Assembly (NCBI RefSeq): GCF_946479755.1
Contig: NZ_CAMLHC010000028.1
Location: 38,234 to 102,233 of the forward strand
Source of the DNA: an uncultured Chitinophaga sp.
Lineage (GTDB): Bacteria; Bacteroidota; Bacteroidia; Chitinophagales; Chitinophagaceae
DNA length: 64,000 nt
Reading direction: 5' to 3'
Shown here: positions 16,039 to 24,556 of the stretch, piece by piece
Position numbering within the stretch: the stretch's first letter is position 1
How the letters are laid out: the number at the start of each line of letters is the position of its first letter
The notes under the pieces: model-generated
Seen by the model: the letters and a program-made list of their open reading frames with translations, nothing else
Databases searched by the model: none
What the model was told of the DNA's origin: nothing
Program-made: the position numbers and the translations under genes

Positions 16039-17707
16039 CGGTAACACATCCTTCTGTTGCATTTTTAACAAGTTTTGCGTACTTAAATAAGATTCCATTG
16101 GATACCTTCAGGGCGGGAGCGGTCCACCGGGCCCTGCGGGCTGCCAGTTCTTCGTCGCTCACTTCCATATTGATGGTATTGTTCACTGCATCTATCTCGA
16201 TCATGTCACCGTCTTCTACCAGTGCGATGTTACCGCCTTCGAAAGCTTCGGGGGTGATATGTCCCACCACGAAACCGTGGGTACCACCGGAGAAGCGGCC
16301 GTCGGTGATCAGTGCCACGCTTTTGCCCAGACCTACGCCCATAATGGCGCTGGTAGGTTTCAGCATTTCCGGCATGCCGGGGGCGCCTTTCGGGCCTACC
16401 TGGCGGATCACCACTACATCACCTTCTTTCACCCGTCCGGACTGGATGCCGGCAATGAGTTCAAATTCACCGTCGAACACGCGGGCAGGTCCTCTGAACT
16501 GTTCGCCTTCCTTACCGGTGATTTTGGCAACGGAGCCTTTTTCAGCGAGGTTGCCGTATAATATCTGGATATGGCCGTTGGCTTTCAGCGGCTTCTCCAC
16601 GGGAACGATAATATCCTGTTTGCTGAAGTCGATATCCGGAACGTTTTCCAGGTTTTCAGCGAGGGTTTTGCCTGTTACGGTCAGGCAGTGACCGTGCAGG
16701 TAGCCTTTTTTCAGCAGGTATTTCATCACTAATGGAACGCCGCCGATGTTGTGGAGGTCTTCCATGAGGAATTTACCGCTGGGTTTGAGGTCTGCGATCA
16801 GCGGGGTTTTGTCGCTGGACAGCTGGAAGTCTTCCAGTGTTACGGACACGCCCACAGATTTTGCGATGGCGATAAAGTGCAGTACTGCGTTGGTGCTGCC
16901 GCCCAGGGCCATGATCACGGTGAGGGCATTTTCAAAAGCCTCTTTGGTCATGATGTCTCTGGGTTTAATATCTCTTTCAAGGAGCAGGCGGATGTATTGG
17001 CCGACGTTGGCGCATTCTTCCTTTTTTTCCTTGCTCAGTGCGGGGCTGGATGAGCTATAGGGCAGGCTCATACCGAGTGCTTCGATAGCGGAAGACATGG
17101 TATTGGCCGTGTACATACCGCCGCAGGCGCCGGCGCCGGGGCAGGAGTTTTGTACGATGCCTTTAAAGTCGCCTTCATCGAGTTTACCGGCCATTTTCTG
17201 ACCCAGTGCTTCGAAGGCGGAGATGATGTTAAGGTCCTGGCCTTTGTATTTGCCGGGTGCGATGGTACCGCCGTACACCATGATAGCGGGGCGGTTGAGG
17301 CGGCCCATGGCCATCAGGGAGCCGGGCATGTTTTTATCGCAGCCGGGCACGGTGATGAGTGCATCGTAGTATTGTGCACCACAAACGGTTTCAATGGAAT
17401 CAGCGATCAGGTCGCGGCTTACCAGGGAATAACGCATACCGGGGGTACCGTTGCTCATACCGTCGCTGACGCCGATGGTGTGGAAGGTCAGGCCGACCAG
17501 GTCGTTGGCCCAGACGCTTTTTTTCACATCCTGTGCGAGGTCATTGAGGTGCATATTGCAGGTATTGCCATCGTAGCCCATGGAGGCGATGCCGACCTGT
17601 GCTTTTTTCAGGTCTGCTTCTGTGAGGCCGATACCGTAGAGCTGTGCCTGCGCAGCGGGCTGCGTAGGGTCCTGAGTAATCGTCTTGCTGTATTTATTTA
17701 ATTCCAT
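16028..17707 (-). CDS. ilvD: Dihydroxy-acid dehydratase
   Basis: An iron-sulphur enzyme that dehydrates 2,3-dihydroxy-isovalerate and -methylvalerate to the 2-oxo acids, the third step of valine and isoleucine synthesis. Cluster cysteines are visible at C50 (DGNTCN), C123 (PGCDKNMPG) and C195 ([15 protein letters not shown]), the [2Fe-2S]-type pattern of the IlvD/Edd family. Its 559 residues are the normal length. It is the second enzyme gene of the cluster, about 255 bp after ilvE, and its stop codon overlaps the ilvB start by 11 bp. Confidence 0.95.
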   Translation of the reverse strand: MELNKYSKTITQDPTQPAAQAQLYGIGLTEADLKKAQVGIASMGYDGNTCNMHLNDLAQDVKKSVWANDLVGLTFHTIGVSDGMSNGTPGMRYSLVSRDLIADSIETVCGAQYYDALITVPGCDKNMPGSLMAMGRLNRPAIMVYGGTIAPGKYKGQDLNIISAFEALGQKMAGKLDEGDFKGIVQNSCPGAGACGGMYTANTMSSAIEALGMSLPYSSSSPALSKEKKEECANVGQYIRLLLERDIKPRDIMTKEAFENALTVIMALGGSTNAVLHFIAIAKSVGVSVTLEDFQLSSDKTPLIADLKPSGKFLMEDLHNIGGVPLVMKYLLKKGYLHGHCLTVTGKTLAENLENVPDIDFSKQDIIVPVEKPLKANGHIQILYGNLAEKGSVAKITGKEGEQFRGPARVFDGEFELIAGIQSGRVKEGDVVVIRQVGPKGAPGMPEMLKPTSAIMGVGLGKSVALITDGRFSGGTHGFVVGHITPEAFEGGNIALVEDGDMIEIDAVNNTINMEVSDEELAARRARWTAPALKVSNGILFKYAKLVKNATEGCVTDES

Positions 17708-17902
17708 TGCTATTAATATTTCCCGGATTACCAGCTGTTTGATAGTAACCCTATTTTAAAAATCCTTCACAAAATACCCGGAGAGGCCGGCAAATTCAAA
17801 CCAAATATTTCCGGTAAACCGGTCTTCAAATCTGCCTCCGGATCTCTCAAAGTCTTTACTGTAGAGGATTCTCTGTTTTTCGTTTTACAAGGTCCAAGGG
17901 AA

Positions 17903-17961
17903 GCTTTTAGCTTTTAGCTGCCAGCATTTAGCACTGACAGCTAAAATACTAACAGCTAAAG
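17903..17961. repeat. Heptamer-derived inverted repeat between ilvE and ilvD
   Basis: TTAGCTT and TTAGCTG units (from 17907) are followed by inverted copies. TTTTAGCTG (17912-17920) pairs perfectly with CAGCTAAAA (17938-17946), and a second CAGCTAAA lies at 17953-17960. The unit is the one seen in tandem at 13588-13622. It starts 2 bp beyond the ilvE stop codon. Confidence 0.7.
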
Positions 17962-17962
17962 G

Positions 17963-18865
17963 CTATGCTAATTGTGCTTCACGTTGAAAGGTTTTTTCCA
18001 GCACTTTCGCTTTATATGCCTGTTGTAATACTTTTCCGAGAGAAGAAGCCCATGGTTTGGCGAAAGCTTGTCCATCGATAGATTCGAGGCCTACTACCTC
18101 TGCAGCGGTACCGCAGAAGAAAGCGGCGTCTGCCTGTTTTAATTCAGCGATGGTGAACAGTTTTTCTTCGAGCGGGATTTGCAGTTCGTGGCAAAGTTCG
18201 ATAACGGTGGCGCGGGTAATGCCGGGGAGAATGTTACCGGGAGGAGGAGTGAAGATTTTGCCGTCTTTTTCAAAGAAGATGTTAGCACCCGGGCCTTCCG
18301 CAACATTACCATTCATATCCAGCAGCAGGGCTTCATCGTATCCTTTTTGTTTGGCTTCCTGCGAGGCGAGTATCGAGTTTACATACAGGCCGGCCGATTT
18401 GGATTCTATCTGGAACGCTTTCGGGTTCGGTCTTTCAAAAGAGGAAGTCATGATGCGCAGGAGTTTTTCACCGAGGTAGGCGCCCCATTCCCATGCGCAG
18501 ATGAGTATGTTGGACTTGCTCGCTGCTTTCAGGGTCATGTTGGGCGGACAGAACACCAGCGGGCGGATGTAGGCTTCCTCCATGTTGTTCATCTCCAGTA
18601 CCTTGTAACACGCGGCGATCAGCTCATCGTTGTCAAAGTTGTAAGGGATGTGGATCAGTTCGCAGGAGCGCTTCAGGCGGTCGAAGTGTTCCTTCGCTTT
18701 GAAGACTTTTACTTCCCCGTTGGCCGTTTTATAGGCACGGATGCCTTCGAATACGGCGTAGCCGTAGTGAAGCGATTGACCGAAAAGGTCTGTGGTGGCT
18801 GCTGTTGCTTTCAGATACTCACCGTCGAGATAGAGAATGGTGTCGTTGTTGTAATAGCTATACAT
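17963..18865 (-). CDS. ilvE: Branched-chain amino acid aminotransferase
   Basis: A 300-residue PLP fold-IV transaminase that makes the final transfer from glutamate to the 2-oxo acids of valine, isoleucine and leucine. The N-terminal segment LHYGYAVFEGIRAY (32-45) and RPLVF are typical of class IV. The PLP lysine is K157 in ESKSAGLYVNS, and the fold-IV signature is visible in DMNGNVAEGPGANIFF. It is the first enzyme gene of the ilv transcript, 38 bp downstream of the attenuator terminator, so its expression should depend directly on the leader peptide. D-amino-acid transaminase is a less likely alternative. Confidence 0.93.
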   Translation of the reverse strand: MYSYYNNDTILYLDGEYLKATAATTDLFGQSLHYGYAVFEGIRAYKTANGEVKVFKAKEHFDRLKRSCELIHIPYNFDNDELIAACYKVLEMNNMEEAYIRPLVFCPPNMTLKAASKSNILICAWEWGAYLGEKLLRIMTSSFERPNPKAFQIESKSAGLYVNSILASQEAKQKGYDEALLLDMNGNVAEGPGANIFFEKDGKIFTPPPGNILPGITRATVIELCHELQIPLEEKLFTIAELKQADAAFFCGTAAEVVGLESIDGQAFAKPWASSLGKVLQQAYKAKVLEKTFQREAQLA

Positions 18866-18903
18866 AAAATTGAATTATTAGCGTCAAAATGTAGTTAGTG
18901 GTC

Positions 18904-18936
18904 AAAAAAAAAGCCTTCCTCTTTGCGGAGGAAGGC
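18904..18936 (-). terminator. Attenuator terminator of the ilv leader
   Basis: GCCTTCCTC (18913-18921) and GAGGAAGGC (18928-18936) form a perfect 9-bp stem with a 6-base loop. On the minus strand nine T residues (18912-18904) follow. It lies between the leader peptide stop codon and the ilvE start. The leader segment 18970-18976 is complementary over 7 bases to the 5' arm of this stem (18926-18932), giving an antiterminator alternative. Confidence 0.9.
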
Positions 18937-18966
18937 GTTATATCGATTTTGATTATGCACGTGTAC

Positions 18967-19083
18967 CTATCCTCCGAAATGGTGGCTAATAATGACAACG
19001 ACGATAATCACGACCTTCGTGATAGCCCAGTTGAGCTGAGGTACGATGTGATTAAGTTTTATATTGTCTTTATTTTCCCACAT
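18967..19083 (-). CDS. ilvL: ilv leader peptide (transcription attenuator), 38 residues
   Basis: A short frame starts at the ATG at 19083, reads MWENKDNIKLN and so on, and stops with TAG at 18969-18967. Residues 24-32 are VVIIVVVII, nine consecutive branched-chain codons, with I21 just before. This is the hallmark of the enterobacterial IlvL leader, whose ribosome stalls when Val-tRNA or Ile-tRNA is scarce. A 7-bp hairpin (19007-19023) lies at the start of the run. GTACCT at codons 14-15 can pair with AGGTAC just after the stop codon, and CGGAGGA at the end of the leader can pair with the terminator arm. It precedes ilvE, so stalling should let RNA polymerase read into the whole cluster. The symbol is by analogy; homology to E. 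coli ilvL is not claimed. Confidence 0.85.
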   Translation of the reverse strand: MWENKDNIKLNHIVPQLNWAITKVVIIVVVIISHHFGG

Positions 19084-19111
19084 AAGGAGGTGATAATTGT
19101 TTCTATCAGTA

Positions 19112-19142
19112 CAAATGTATTCGTGAAAAAAATAAAAAACAA
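19112..19142 (-). promoter_or_regulatory. Candidate promoter of the ilv leader transcript
   Basis: On the minus strand a -7 element TACATTTG (19119-19112) fits the Bacteroidota consensus TAnnTTTG. A TTG lies 20 bases upstream, near the expected -33 position. Transcription would start about 22 bases before the leader ATG. Confidence 0.55.
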
Positions 19143-19307
19143 CAAAGGGCCAAATATTTCGTCAAAAATTAATCCCTTTATATGTTTTTGAAAATATTCA
19201 AAAAAAGAAGTCGATTATTAACCCATTTCTAACAAACCGCCAAAACCGGTTACCAAATACTAACAATTCCGGTGAGCCTGGAAACAGGAAAAAGCAGGGA
19301 GACGGGC

Positions 19308-19345
19308 AAAAAAAATCCCGGTACAGGGTTGTACCGGGATTTTTT
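19308..19345. terminator. Intrinsic terminator after the NahK-like kinase
   Basis: A perfect 15-bp stem (19310-19324 with 19331-19345) has a GC-rich core TCCCGGTAC and A/T runs on both sides. It is 28 bp beyond the kinase stop codon on the minus strand and can act in both directions, insulating the ilv promoter region. Confidence 0.88.
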
Positions 19346-19372
19346 AAAGATTTCATTTAATTGTTCACTAGT

Positions 19373-20464
19373 CTAAACCTGTTCACTGACATGGAGGCAT
19401 TTGTTGATGATAGCCTGCAAGGTGTCTTGTTTTTCGATGAGGCGCTTCAGCAGTACGAGCTGGTTGTGGGCGCGGTCAAAATTGTGCCGGGCGTACTTGA
19501 TCGGGTAATACACATCACCGTTGAGATAGTCGGTGAGGAACCGGATTCCCTGCATGTAGATCATGAACTTTCCTGCAAAAAAGAGCTGTTCTTTTTCCAC
19601 TTTGGTTAAAGTGCCGCCGATTTCTTCGAGGTATCCCTGCATGAGGGCTTCGAAGTACGCCTCGCGGATAACGATCTGGCTGACATCTGGTTCTTCTTCG
19701 GAAACGGGGCAGACGTAGGTGCGTACCATGTCTCCGAGGTCTGAGATGATTTTTCCCGGCATCAGTGTATCCAGGTCGCAGACGCAGATACCTTCATATG
19801 TGTCTTTGTTGAGCAGCACATTGTTGATTTTGGTATCATGGTGCATCAGATGGTCCCTGAATTCGGGATTTGTTTTCAGCTGTTCGTAGGTGACTGCGAT
19901 GTCGGAGTAGCGGAGGAATTCGTCAATCAGCTCTTCTGCTGCTGCCTTTCTGTCTTCCCTGGCGTTACGGATGGCTTCCTGGAAAGCGGCGTAACGGAGG
20001 GTGAGGTTGTGAAAGTTCGGAATCGAAGCTTTAAACGGCTTCAGGTCGATGCCCGAAAGGTAACTGGCAAGGCGGCCAAACTGTTTGGCGGCTTCATATG
20101 CCTGCTTTGGGTTATCTGCCTGATCTACCGTCACGGACCCGGCAATAAACGGAATCATTCGCCAGTATTCGTTGTCCATTACAAAGAGCTCTTCCCCGTT
20201 GATAGTGGGTATGGGCGTAATGAACAGATACCCCGGATGATGTGCTGCGAGATAATCGGCTGCCATTCGCTGGTTGGCGGCTATTACCCCGGGTTCCTTA
20301 AATACGTTTACATTGATTTTCTGTAAAACATATTTGCTGCCGTCCTTCTTCTTTTCGAGCAGAAAAGTGTTGTTGATGTGTCCTGATCCGAATCTTCGGA
20401 CGTTTAATCCTTCAGGCTCCAGTCCAAAAGCCTGAAGGATTAAGTTGTTGGGTGTTATTTCCAT
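19373..20464 (-). CDS. Sugar 1-kinase of the aminoglycoside-phosphotransferase fold, NahK-like
   Basis: A 363-residue cytoplasmic kinase resembling N-acetylhexosamine 1-kinase, which makes GlcNAc- or GalNAc-1-phosphate from the free sugar. The N-terminal lobe has FGSGHINNTF (nucleotide loop). The catalytic loop MHHDTKINNVLLN, about two thirds along, and the Mg2+ loop CVCDLDTLMPG are typical of the APH fold. Its start overlaps the end of the nucleotidyltransferase gene by 10 bp. A 1-kinase and a nucleotidyltransferase together would activate a free hexosamine to a nucleotide sugar, as in cell-wall or chitin sugar salvage. The exact sugar is inferred. Confidence 0.75.
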   Translation of the reverse strand: MEITPNNLILQAFGLEPEGLNVRRFGSGHINNTFLLEKKKDGSKYVLQKINVNVFKEPGVIAANQRMAADYLAAHHPGYLFITPIPTINGEELFVMDNEYWRMIPFIAGSVTVDQADNPKQAYEAAKQFGRLASYLSGIDLKPFKASIPNFHNLTLRYAAFQEAIRNAREDRKAAAEELIDEFLRYSDIAVTYEQLKTNPEFRDHLMHHDTKINNVLLNKDTYEGICVCDLDTLMPGKIISDLGDMVRTYVCPVSEEEPDVSQIVIREAYFEALMQGYLEEIGGTLTKVEKEQLFFAGKFMIYMQGIRFLTDYLNGDVYYPIKYARHNFDRAHNQLVLLKRLIEKQDTLQAIINKCLHVSEQV

Positions 20465-21357
20465 AAATTGTCGGGATATGCTCCGTTTTTAACCAATTCT
20501 GACAGACTGGCCTGAACACCGGGTGCATCTTCCTTGTAAGTAACCCCAAACCATTTCGCTGTGGTAGGCAATACTTTTACCTTACCGATACCACGACGGA
20601 TAAATTCGTCAGCCACAATCGGAATAAAGAATTCCGATTTCGGGTTGGTGCCGTTTTTCTCCAGGAACTCGTTGAACAGCGACTGGCTCATGTCAAATAC
20701 GCTGGGATGGAAGCCCCAGAAGTTCATGGAAACCGGCGTGTCAGCACCCAGCGGGTGTTTGCTGCCATCGGCTTCTTCATAAACGATCTGGCCATTGTCA
20801 GTATAAATCTTTGTTCTTTCATTGATGGCGGAGAGGAAACCGGCGCCGTCCACTGCACAAACACCGCGGGACACGGAACCGTGCTCGCTCACTGTTTTGC
20901 CCAGCTCGTAACCTACTACGCTGTAGATGTCCGCTTTGGCGTCGCCCTTCAGGAATGCAGCCATTTTCACGAAAGCGTCCGCTCCGTAAAAATCATCCGC
21001 ATTGATCACGGCAAAAGGTTCATTGATGGCGTCTTTCGCACACAGGATAGCATGTGCAGTGCCCCAGGGTTTGGTACGTTCCGCCGGGATCTGGTAACCA
21101 CCGGTGAATGAATCCATGTTCTGGAACACGTAATCCGTTGCTACACGGCCTTTGAGCTTAGGTTCAAAGATCTCTCTGAACTCTGTGGCAAAATTCTCCC
21201 GGATAATAAATACGATCTTGCCAAAGCCGGCACGGATAGCATCGTAAATAGAGTAGTCTATGATAGTCTCACCACTGGGCCCGAAAGCCTGGATTTGCTT
21301 CAAACTGCCATATCGACTGGCCATACCGGCCGCTAAAATCAATAAAGTCGGTTGCAT
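20455..21357 (-). CDS. Sugar-phosphate nucleotidyltransferase
   Basis: A 300-residue nucleotidyltransferase of the GT-A fold. The N-terminal signature LILAAGMASRYGSLKQ (5-20) is a variant of the nucleotide-binding loop, and VINADDFYG holds the metal-binding aspartates. It should join a sugar 1-phosphate to UTP (or another NTP), releasing pyrophosphate. The downstream NahK-like kinase overlaps it by 10 bp, which suggests the two enzymes act in sequence on one sugar. It is divergent from the fucosidase gene. UDP-GlcNAc formation is a plausible but unproven outcome. Confidence 0.8.
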   Translation of the reverse strand: MQPTLLILAAGMASRYGSLKQIQAFGPSGETIIDYSIYDAIRAGFGKIVFIIRENFATEFREIFEPKLKGRVATDYVFQNMDSFTGGYQIPAERTKPWGTAHAILCAKDAINEPFAVINADDFYGADAFVKMAAFLKGDAKADIYSVVGYELGKTVSEHGSVSRGVCAVDGAGFLSAINERTKIYTDNGQIVYEEADGSKHPLGADTPVSMNFWGFHPSVFDMSQSLFNEFLEKNGTNPKSEFFIPIVADEFIRRGIGKVKVLPTTAKWFGVTYKEDAPGVQASLSELVKNGAYPDNLWK

Positions 21358-21488
21358 TTTTCTGATATTATTTTATAATTTTCAATGTTTTGCCTGAAAA
21401 TATCGGCGCTAAATATAATCATTAAACCTATTTTCACGCTTTCTTTTTGTGGACAACACATATTTTAATGATTAATTTAAACGGAACG

Positions 21489-22829
21489 ATGAAAAGACTA
21501 CTTGTGCTGGGAGCCTGTGCCATGCAGCTTTGTATGACTGCTAATGCGCAACAGAAAACCAATCCGGACGACATCAAAGACAAAATGCAATGGTTTGCCG
21601 ACGCTAAACTCGGCATCTTCATCCACTGGGGCATTTACTCAGTGAAAGGAATCGATGAATCCTGGTCATTCCACAACAAAAAAATCTCCTACCCCGATTA
21701 CATGCAGCAGCTGAAAGGCTTTACTGCCAGTAATTACAACCCGCAGGAATGGGCCGATCTGATCAAGGAATCCGGCGCCCGTTACGCGGTCGTTACCACC
21801 AAACACCACGATGGCGTGGCTTTGTGGGACAGCAAATACAGCAAGCTCGACGTCGTTAACAGCACCCCGGCCAAACGGGACGTGCTCACACCGCTCTACA
21901 CCGCTTTGCGGCGCGACAGTATCAAATGTGGTGCCTATTTTTCGTTGATTGACTGGAGTTATCCCGATTATCCACAGTTCCTGAAAGACAGCAACCGCTA
22001 TGATATCAAGACACAACCCGCCCGCTGGCAGCGTTTCCTGAAATTCTACGAAGGCCAGATGGAAGAGGTTATGACTAAATTCAATCCCGATCTCTGGTGG
22101 TTCGACGGCGACTGGGAGCACTCCGCAGAAGAATGGGAAGCAGCCAAAATGCGTAAAATGCTCACCACCCACAACCCCAACACCATTATCAACGGGCGTT
22201 TACAGGGTTATGGCGACTACGACACCCCGGAACAAAACTTCCCGGTGACCCGTCCCCACTACCACTGGTGGGAACTGTGCATGACCATCAACAACAACTG
22301 GGGATGGCAGCCACAGGACACCAACTGGAAAACACCATTCGAAATCATTACCATCTTCGTAGATGCAGTGGCCAACGGCGGTAACCTCCTGCTCGACATC
22401 GGCCCTAAAGCCGACGGCACCATCCCCGCAGAAGAAGTGAACATCCTGAAAGAACTGGGCGCCTGGAATAAAAAGAACGGTGAAGCCGTCTTCAATACCA
22501 TCGCAGGCCTGCCGCTGGGACACTTCTATGGCCCTACCACCCTCTCCAAAGACTCTACCACCCTGTATCTCTTCCTGCCCGGCAAAACCAGCGGACAGAC
22601 CGTGATTAAAGGGCTGAGCAACAAAATTGAAGAGATCAGCGTAGTCGGCAATGGCACTAAACTGAATCATAAAGTAGTTGGTAAAATATCCTGGAGCCCC
22701 GTGCCCGGCCTCGTTTATATCGATGTACCGGAAAATGTGCAGGATAAATATGTCACCGTACTGAAAGTAAAACTGGACAAACCAGTGAAGCTGTACCGCG
22801 GCAAAGGCGGATTTCTGACGAACGAATAA
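21489..22829 (+). CDS. Alpha-L-fucosidase, GH29, secreted
   Basis: A 446-residue glycoside hydrolase that should release L-fucose from glycans, probably in the periplasm. I choose the ATG at 21489 because it opens a clear signal peptide MKRLLVLGACAMQLCMTANA ending near residue 20; the frame extends upstream without an export signal. Visible landmarks are FIHWGIYS (44-51), TKHHDGVALWD (104-114) and WWFDGDWE, in which D206 is the expected nucleophile. A C-terminal beta domain follows. The position of the acid/base residue is not conserved in this family, so I do not assign it. It is divergent from the hexosamine-activation genes. Confidence 0.9.
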   Translation: MKRLLVLGACAMQLCMTANAQQKTNPDDIKDKMQWFADAKLGIFIHWGIYSVKGIDESWSFHNKKISYPDYMQQLKGFTASNYNPQEWADLIKESGARYAVVTTKHHDGVALWDSKYSKLDVVNSTPAKRDVLTPLYTALRRDSIKCGAYFSLIDWSYPDYPQFLKDSNRYDIKTQPARWQRFLKFYEGQMEEVMTKFNPDLWWFDGDWEHSAEEWEAAKMRKMLTTHNPNTIINGRLQGYGDYDTPEQNFPVTRPHYHWWELCMTINNNWGWQPQDTNWKTPFEIITIFVDAVANGGNLLLDIGPKADGTIPAEEVNILKELGAWNKKNGEAVFNTIAGLPLGHFYGPTTLSKDSTTLYLFLPGKTSGQTVIKGLSNKIEEISVVGNGTKLNHKVVGKISWSPVPGLVYIDVPENVQDKYVTVLKVKLDKPVKLYRGKGGFLTNE

Positions 22830-22886
22830 TCATTGGCATTCCGTGTTCCCCGGCGTGGCTCAGGGAACACGGAATATAATTAAGAC

Positions 22887-23765
22887 ATGGACACCAGCAA
22901 TATCACACTAGACAACCTCACCCCTTCGTGGCTGCCGGCGCAGCTGGAAGCGGCGATGTTGCGGCTTGATAAGCTGGACGTGGAAATTTCTGGCAACAAA
23001 TGGTTTAAGCTCAAATACAACCTGGAGGCTGCCCGTAGCGAAGGCAAACAACATATCCTTACTTTCGGCGGCGCCTTCTCCAATCATATCGCCGCCACCG
23101 CCGCAGCCTGCCGCGAAGCCGGCCTGCGCTGTACCGGCATCATCCGGGGCGAACAGCCCGCCTTGCCGGGCCATACGCTGCAGACCGCGCTGGACAAGGG
23201 TATGGAGCTGGAGTTCGTCAGCCGGGAAACCTACCGGCACTATCGCGCCTCCTTTGAAGACCGACCGGGCATCTACCTCATACCAGAGGGCGGACACAAC
23301 GCTGCCGGCGCCCGCGGCTGCGAAGAAATCCTTTCCCTGTTCCCCACCGGGCATTTTACACATATCCTCTGCGCCGTGGGGACCGGCACTACCCTGGCCG
23401 GCCTTATCAACAGCGCCACCCCGGCACAAACCGTTATCGGTATCCCCGTGCTCAAAGGCGCCGGTTATCTCGAAGCAGCAGTGAAAGCTCTGCTACATCC
23501 CGGTCAAACATGCCACTGGCAACTACTACATGACTTTCATGGGGGCGGCTATGCAAAAGTGAAACCGGACCTTATAGATTTTATCAATACTTTTTTTGCG
23601 GAAACAGGCATTCCAACCGACATCATTTATACCGGAAAACTGGTCCGCGCTTTCCGTGAATTAATCCATCAGCGCTACTTTCCTGACAATAGCAAAGTAT
23701 TATTAATACATACCGGCGGGTTGCAGGGCAATCTTTCCCTGCCTCCGGACGTTCTCTCCCTATAA
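22887..23765 (+). CDS. PLP-dependent ACC deaminase/D-cysteine desulfhydrase family protein
   Basis: A 292-residue fold-type II PLP enzyme. GNKWFKLKYN (37-46) holds the PLP lysine, most likely K41, and FGGAFSNHIAATAA matches the serine loop of ACC deaminase and D-cysteine desulfhydrase. VGTGTTLAGL forms the phosphate-binding turn, and a late HTGGLQG segment is typical of the group. It would release ammonia from 1-aminocyclopropane-1-carboxylate or H2S and ammonia from D-cysteine. D-cysteine desulfhydrase is the more common activity outside plant-associated strains, but the sequence alone does not decide. Confidence 0.83.
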   Translation: MDTSNITLDNLTPSWLPAQLEAAMLRLDKLDVEISGNKWFKLKYNLEAARSEGKQHILTFGGAFSNHIAATAAACREAGLRCTGIIRGEQPALPGHTLQTALDKGMELEFVSRETYRHYRASFEDRPGIYLIPEGGHNAAGARGCEEILSLFPTGHFTHILCAVGTGTTLAGLINSATPAQTVIGIPVLKGAGYLEAAVKALLHPGQTCHWQLLHDFHGGGYAKVKPDLIDFINTFFAETGIPTDIIYTGKLVRAFRELIHQRYFPDNSKVLLIHTGGLQGNLSLPPDVLSL

Positions 23766-23830
23766 AAACTGTTCATTATATTTGAACGGTAGTGTATTTT
23801 TGCCAACTTTAAGAGATACGGATTTTTAGT

Positions 23831-24556
23831 ATGAAGCAGGTCGCGCGTTTAACATTCGCCATTGGACTTTTTATATCGATAGCACTCACAGGCAAGGGGC
23901 AGGAAATACTGCCTCCGGTATTGCCCGATTTTACGGCCACCATTAAAACCGGTAAGATCCAGCTGGACTGGATATCCGGGTTCATGGAGGTAAAAGAGAT
24001 CGGCATTCAGCGCTCACTGGACAGCGTGCTGAACTTTAATACCATCGGTTACGCCAGCTATCCCACGCAAACCCGGAATGCATACCTGGACAATAAACCA
24101 TTGCCGGGCACCAACTATTACCGCCTCTTCATTCTGTTCAACAACGGCCGGTTCATGTACAGCAAAACCATGCTGGCCCTGCCCGACAGCACTATCAGGG
24201 CAGACATGAAGCTGCAATACGCGGATATTAAAGATGCGGCCCGCAATCCCAACAAGCCCGCCGGCGAGGAAAATAAAGAACCTAAAGTGGTATGGCACCC
24301 TTCCAACTATATCTACACCACTGCCGATGGTAACATCAACATCAAACTGAATGATGCGCCGCAGAAAAAATATTCTGTTAAGTTTTATGAGCCCAATGGC
24401 ACCTTCCTGTTTGAGATAGAGCAGGTGAAAGGTCCGTCTCTCATACTGGAGAAGGCTATTTTCATGCACGCCGGCTGGTTCAATTTTGAACTGTTTGAGG
24501 ATGGCCGCCTGAAGGAAAAATGGAATTTTTATATTCCGCTGAACTACCGCATGTAA
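23831..24556 (+). CDS. Secreted hypothetical protein with beta-sandwich character
   Basis: A 241-residue protein with an N-terminal signal peptide (about residues 1-24, ending in GKGQ). The body starts with a strand-rich segment like a fibronectin-type or gliding-associated domain: IKTGKIQLDWISG, then a paired NYYRLF strand. The last third resembles the T9SS-associated sorting-domain style but lacks a clear type A signature. I cannot assign a function. Its 3' end overlaps the convergent lipB gene by 13 bp. Candidate -7 elements of the TAnnTTTG type lie at 23777-23784 and 23795-23802. Confidence 0.65.
   Translation: MKQVARLTFAIGLFISIALTGKGQEILPPVLPDFTATIKTGKIQLDWISGFMEVKEIGIQRSLDSVLNFNTIGYASYPTQTRNAYLDNKPLPGTNYYRLFILFNNGRFMYSKTMLALPDSTIRADMKLQYADIKDAARNPNKPAGEENKEPKVVWHPSNYIYTTADGNINIKLNDAPQKKYSVKFYEPNGTFLFEIEQVKGPSLILEKAIFMHAGWFNFELFEDGRLKEKWNFYIPLNYRM

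Noticed and set aside
16039..16098. Upstream extension of ilvB to 16098
   Set aside because: The 20 extra residues lie within ilvD coding sequence, lack a ribosome site and have no family match; the ATG at 16038 follows AGAAGGA.
19084..19092. CACCTCCTT before the ilv leader ATG (minus strand), resembling the 3' end of 16S rRNA
   Set aside because: No other rRNA sequence surrounds it. It is better read as leader RNA able to pair with GGAGG at the end of the leader peptide.
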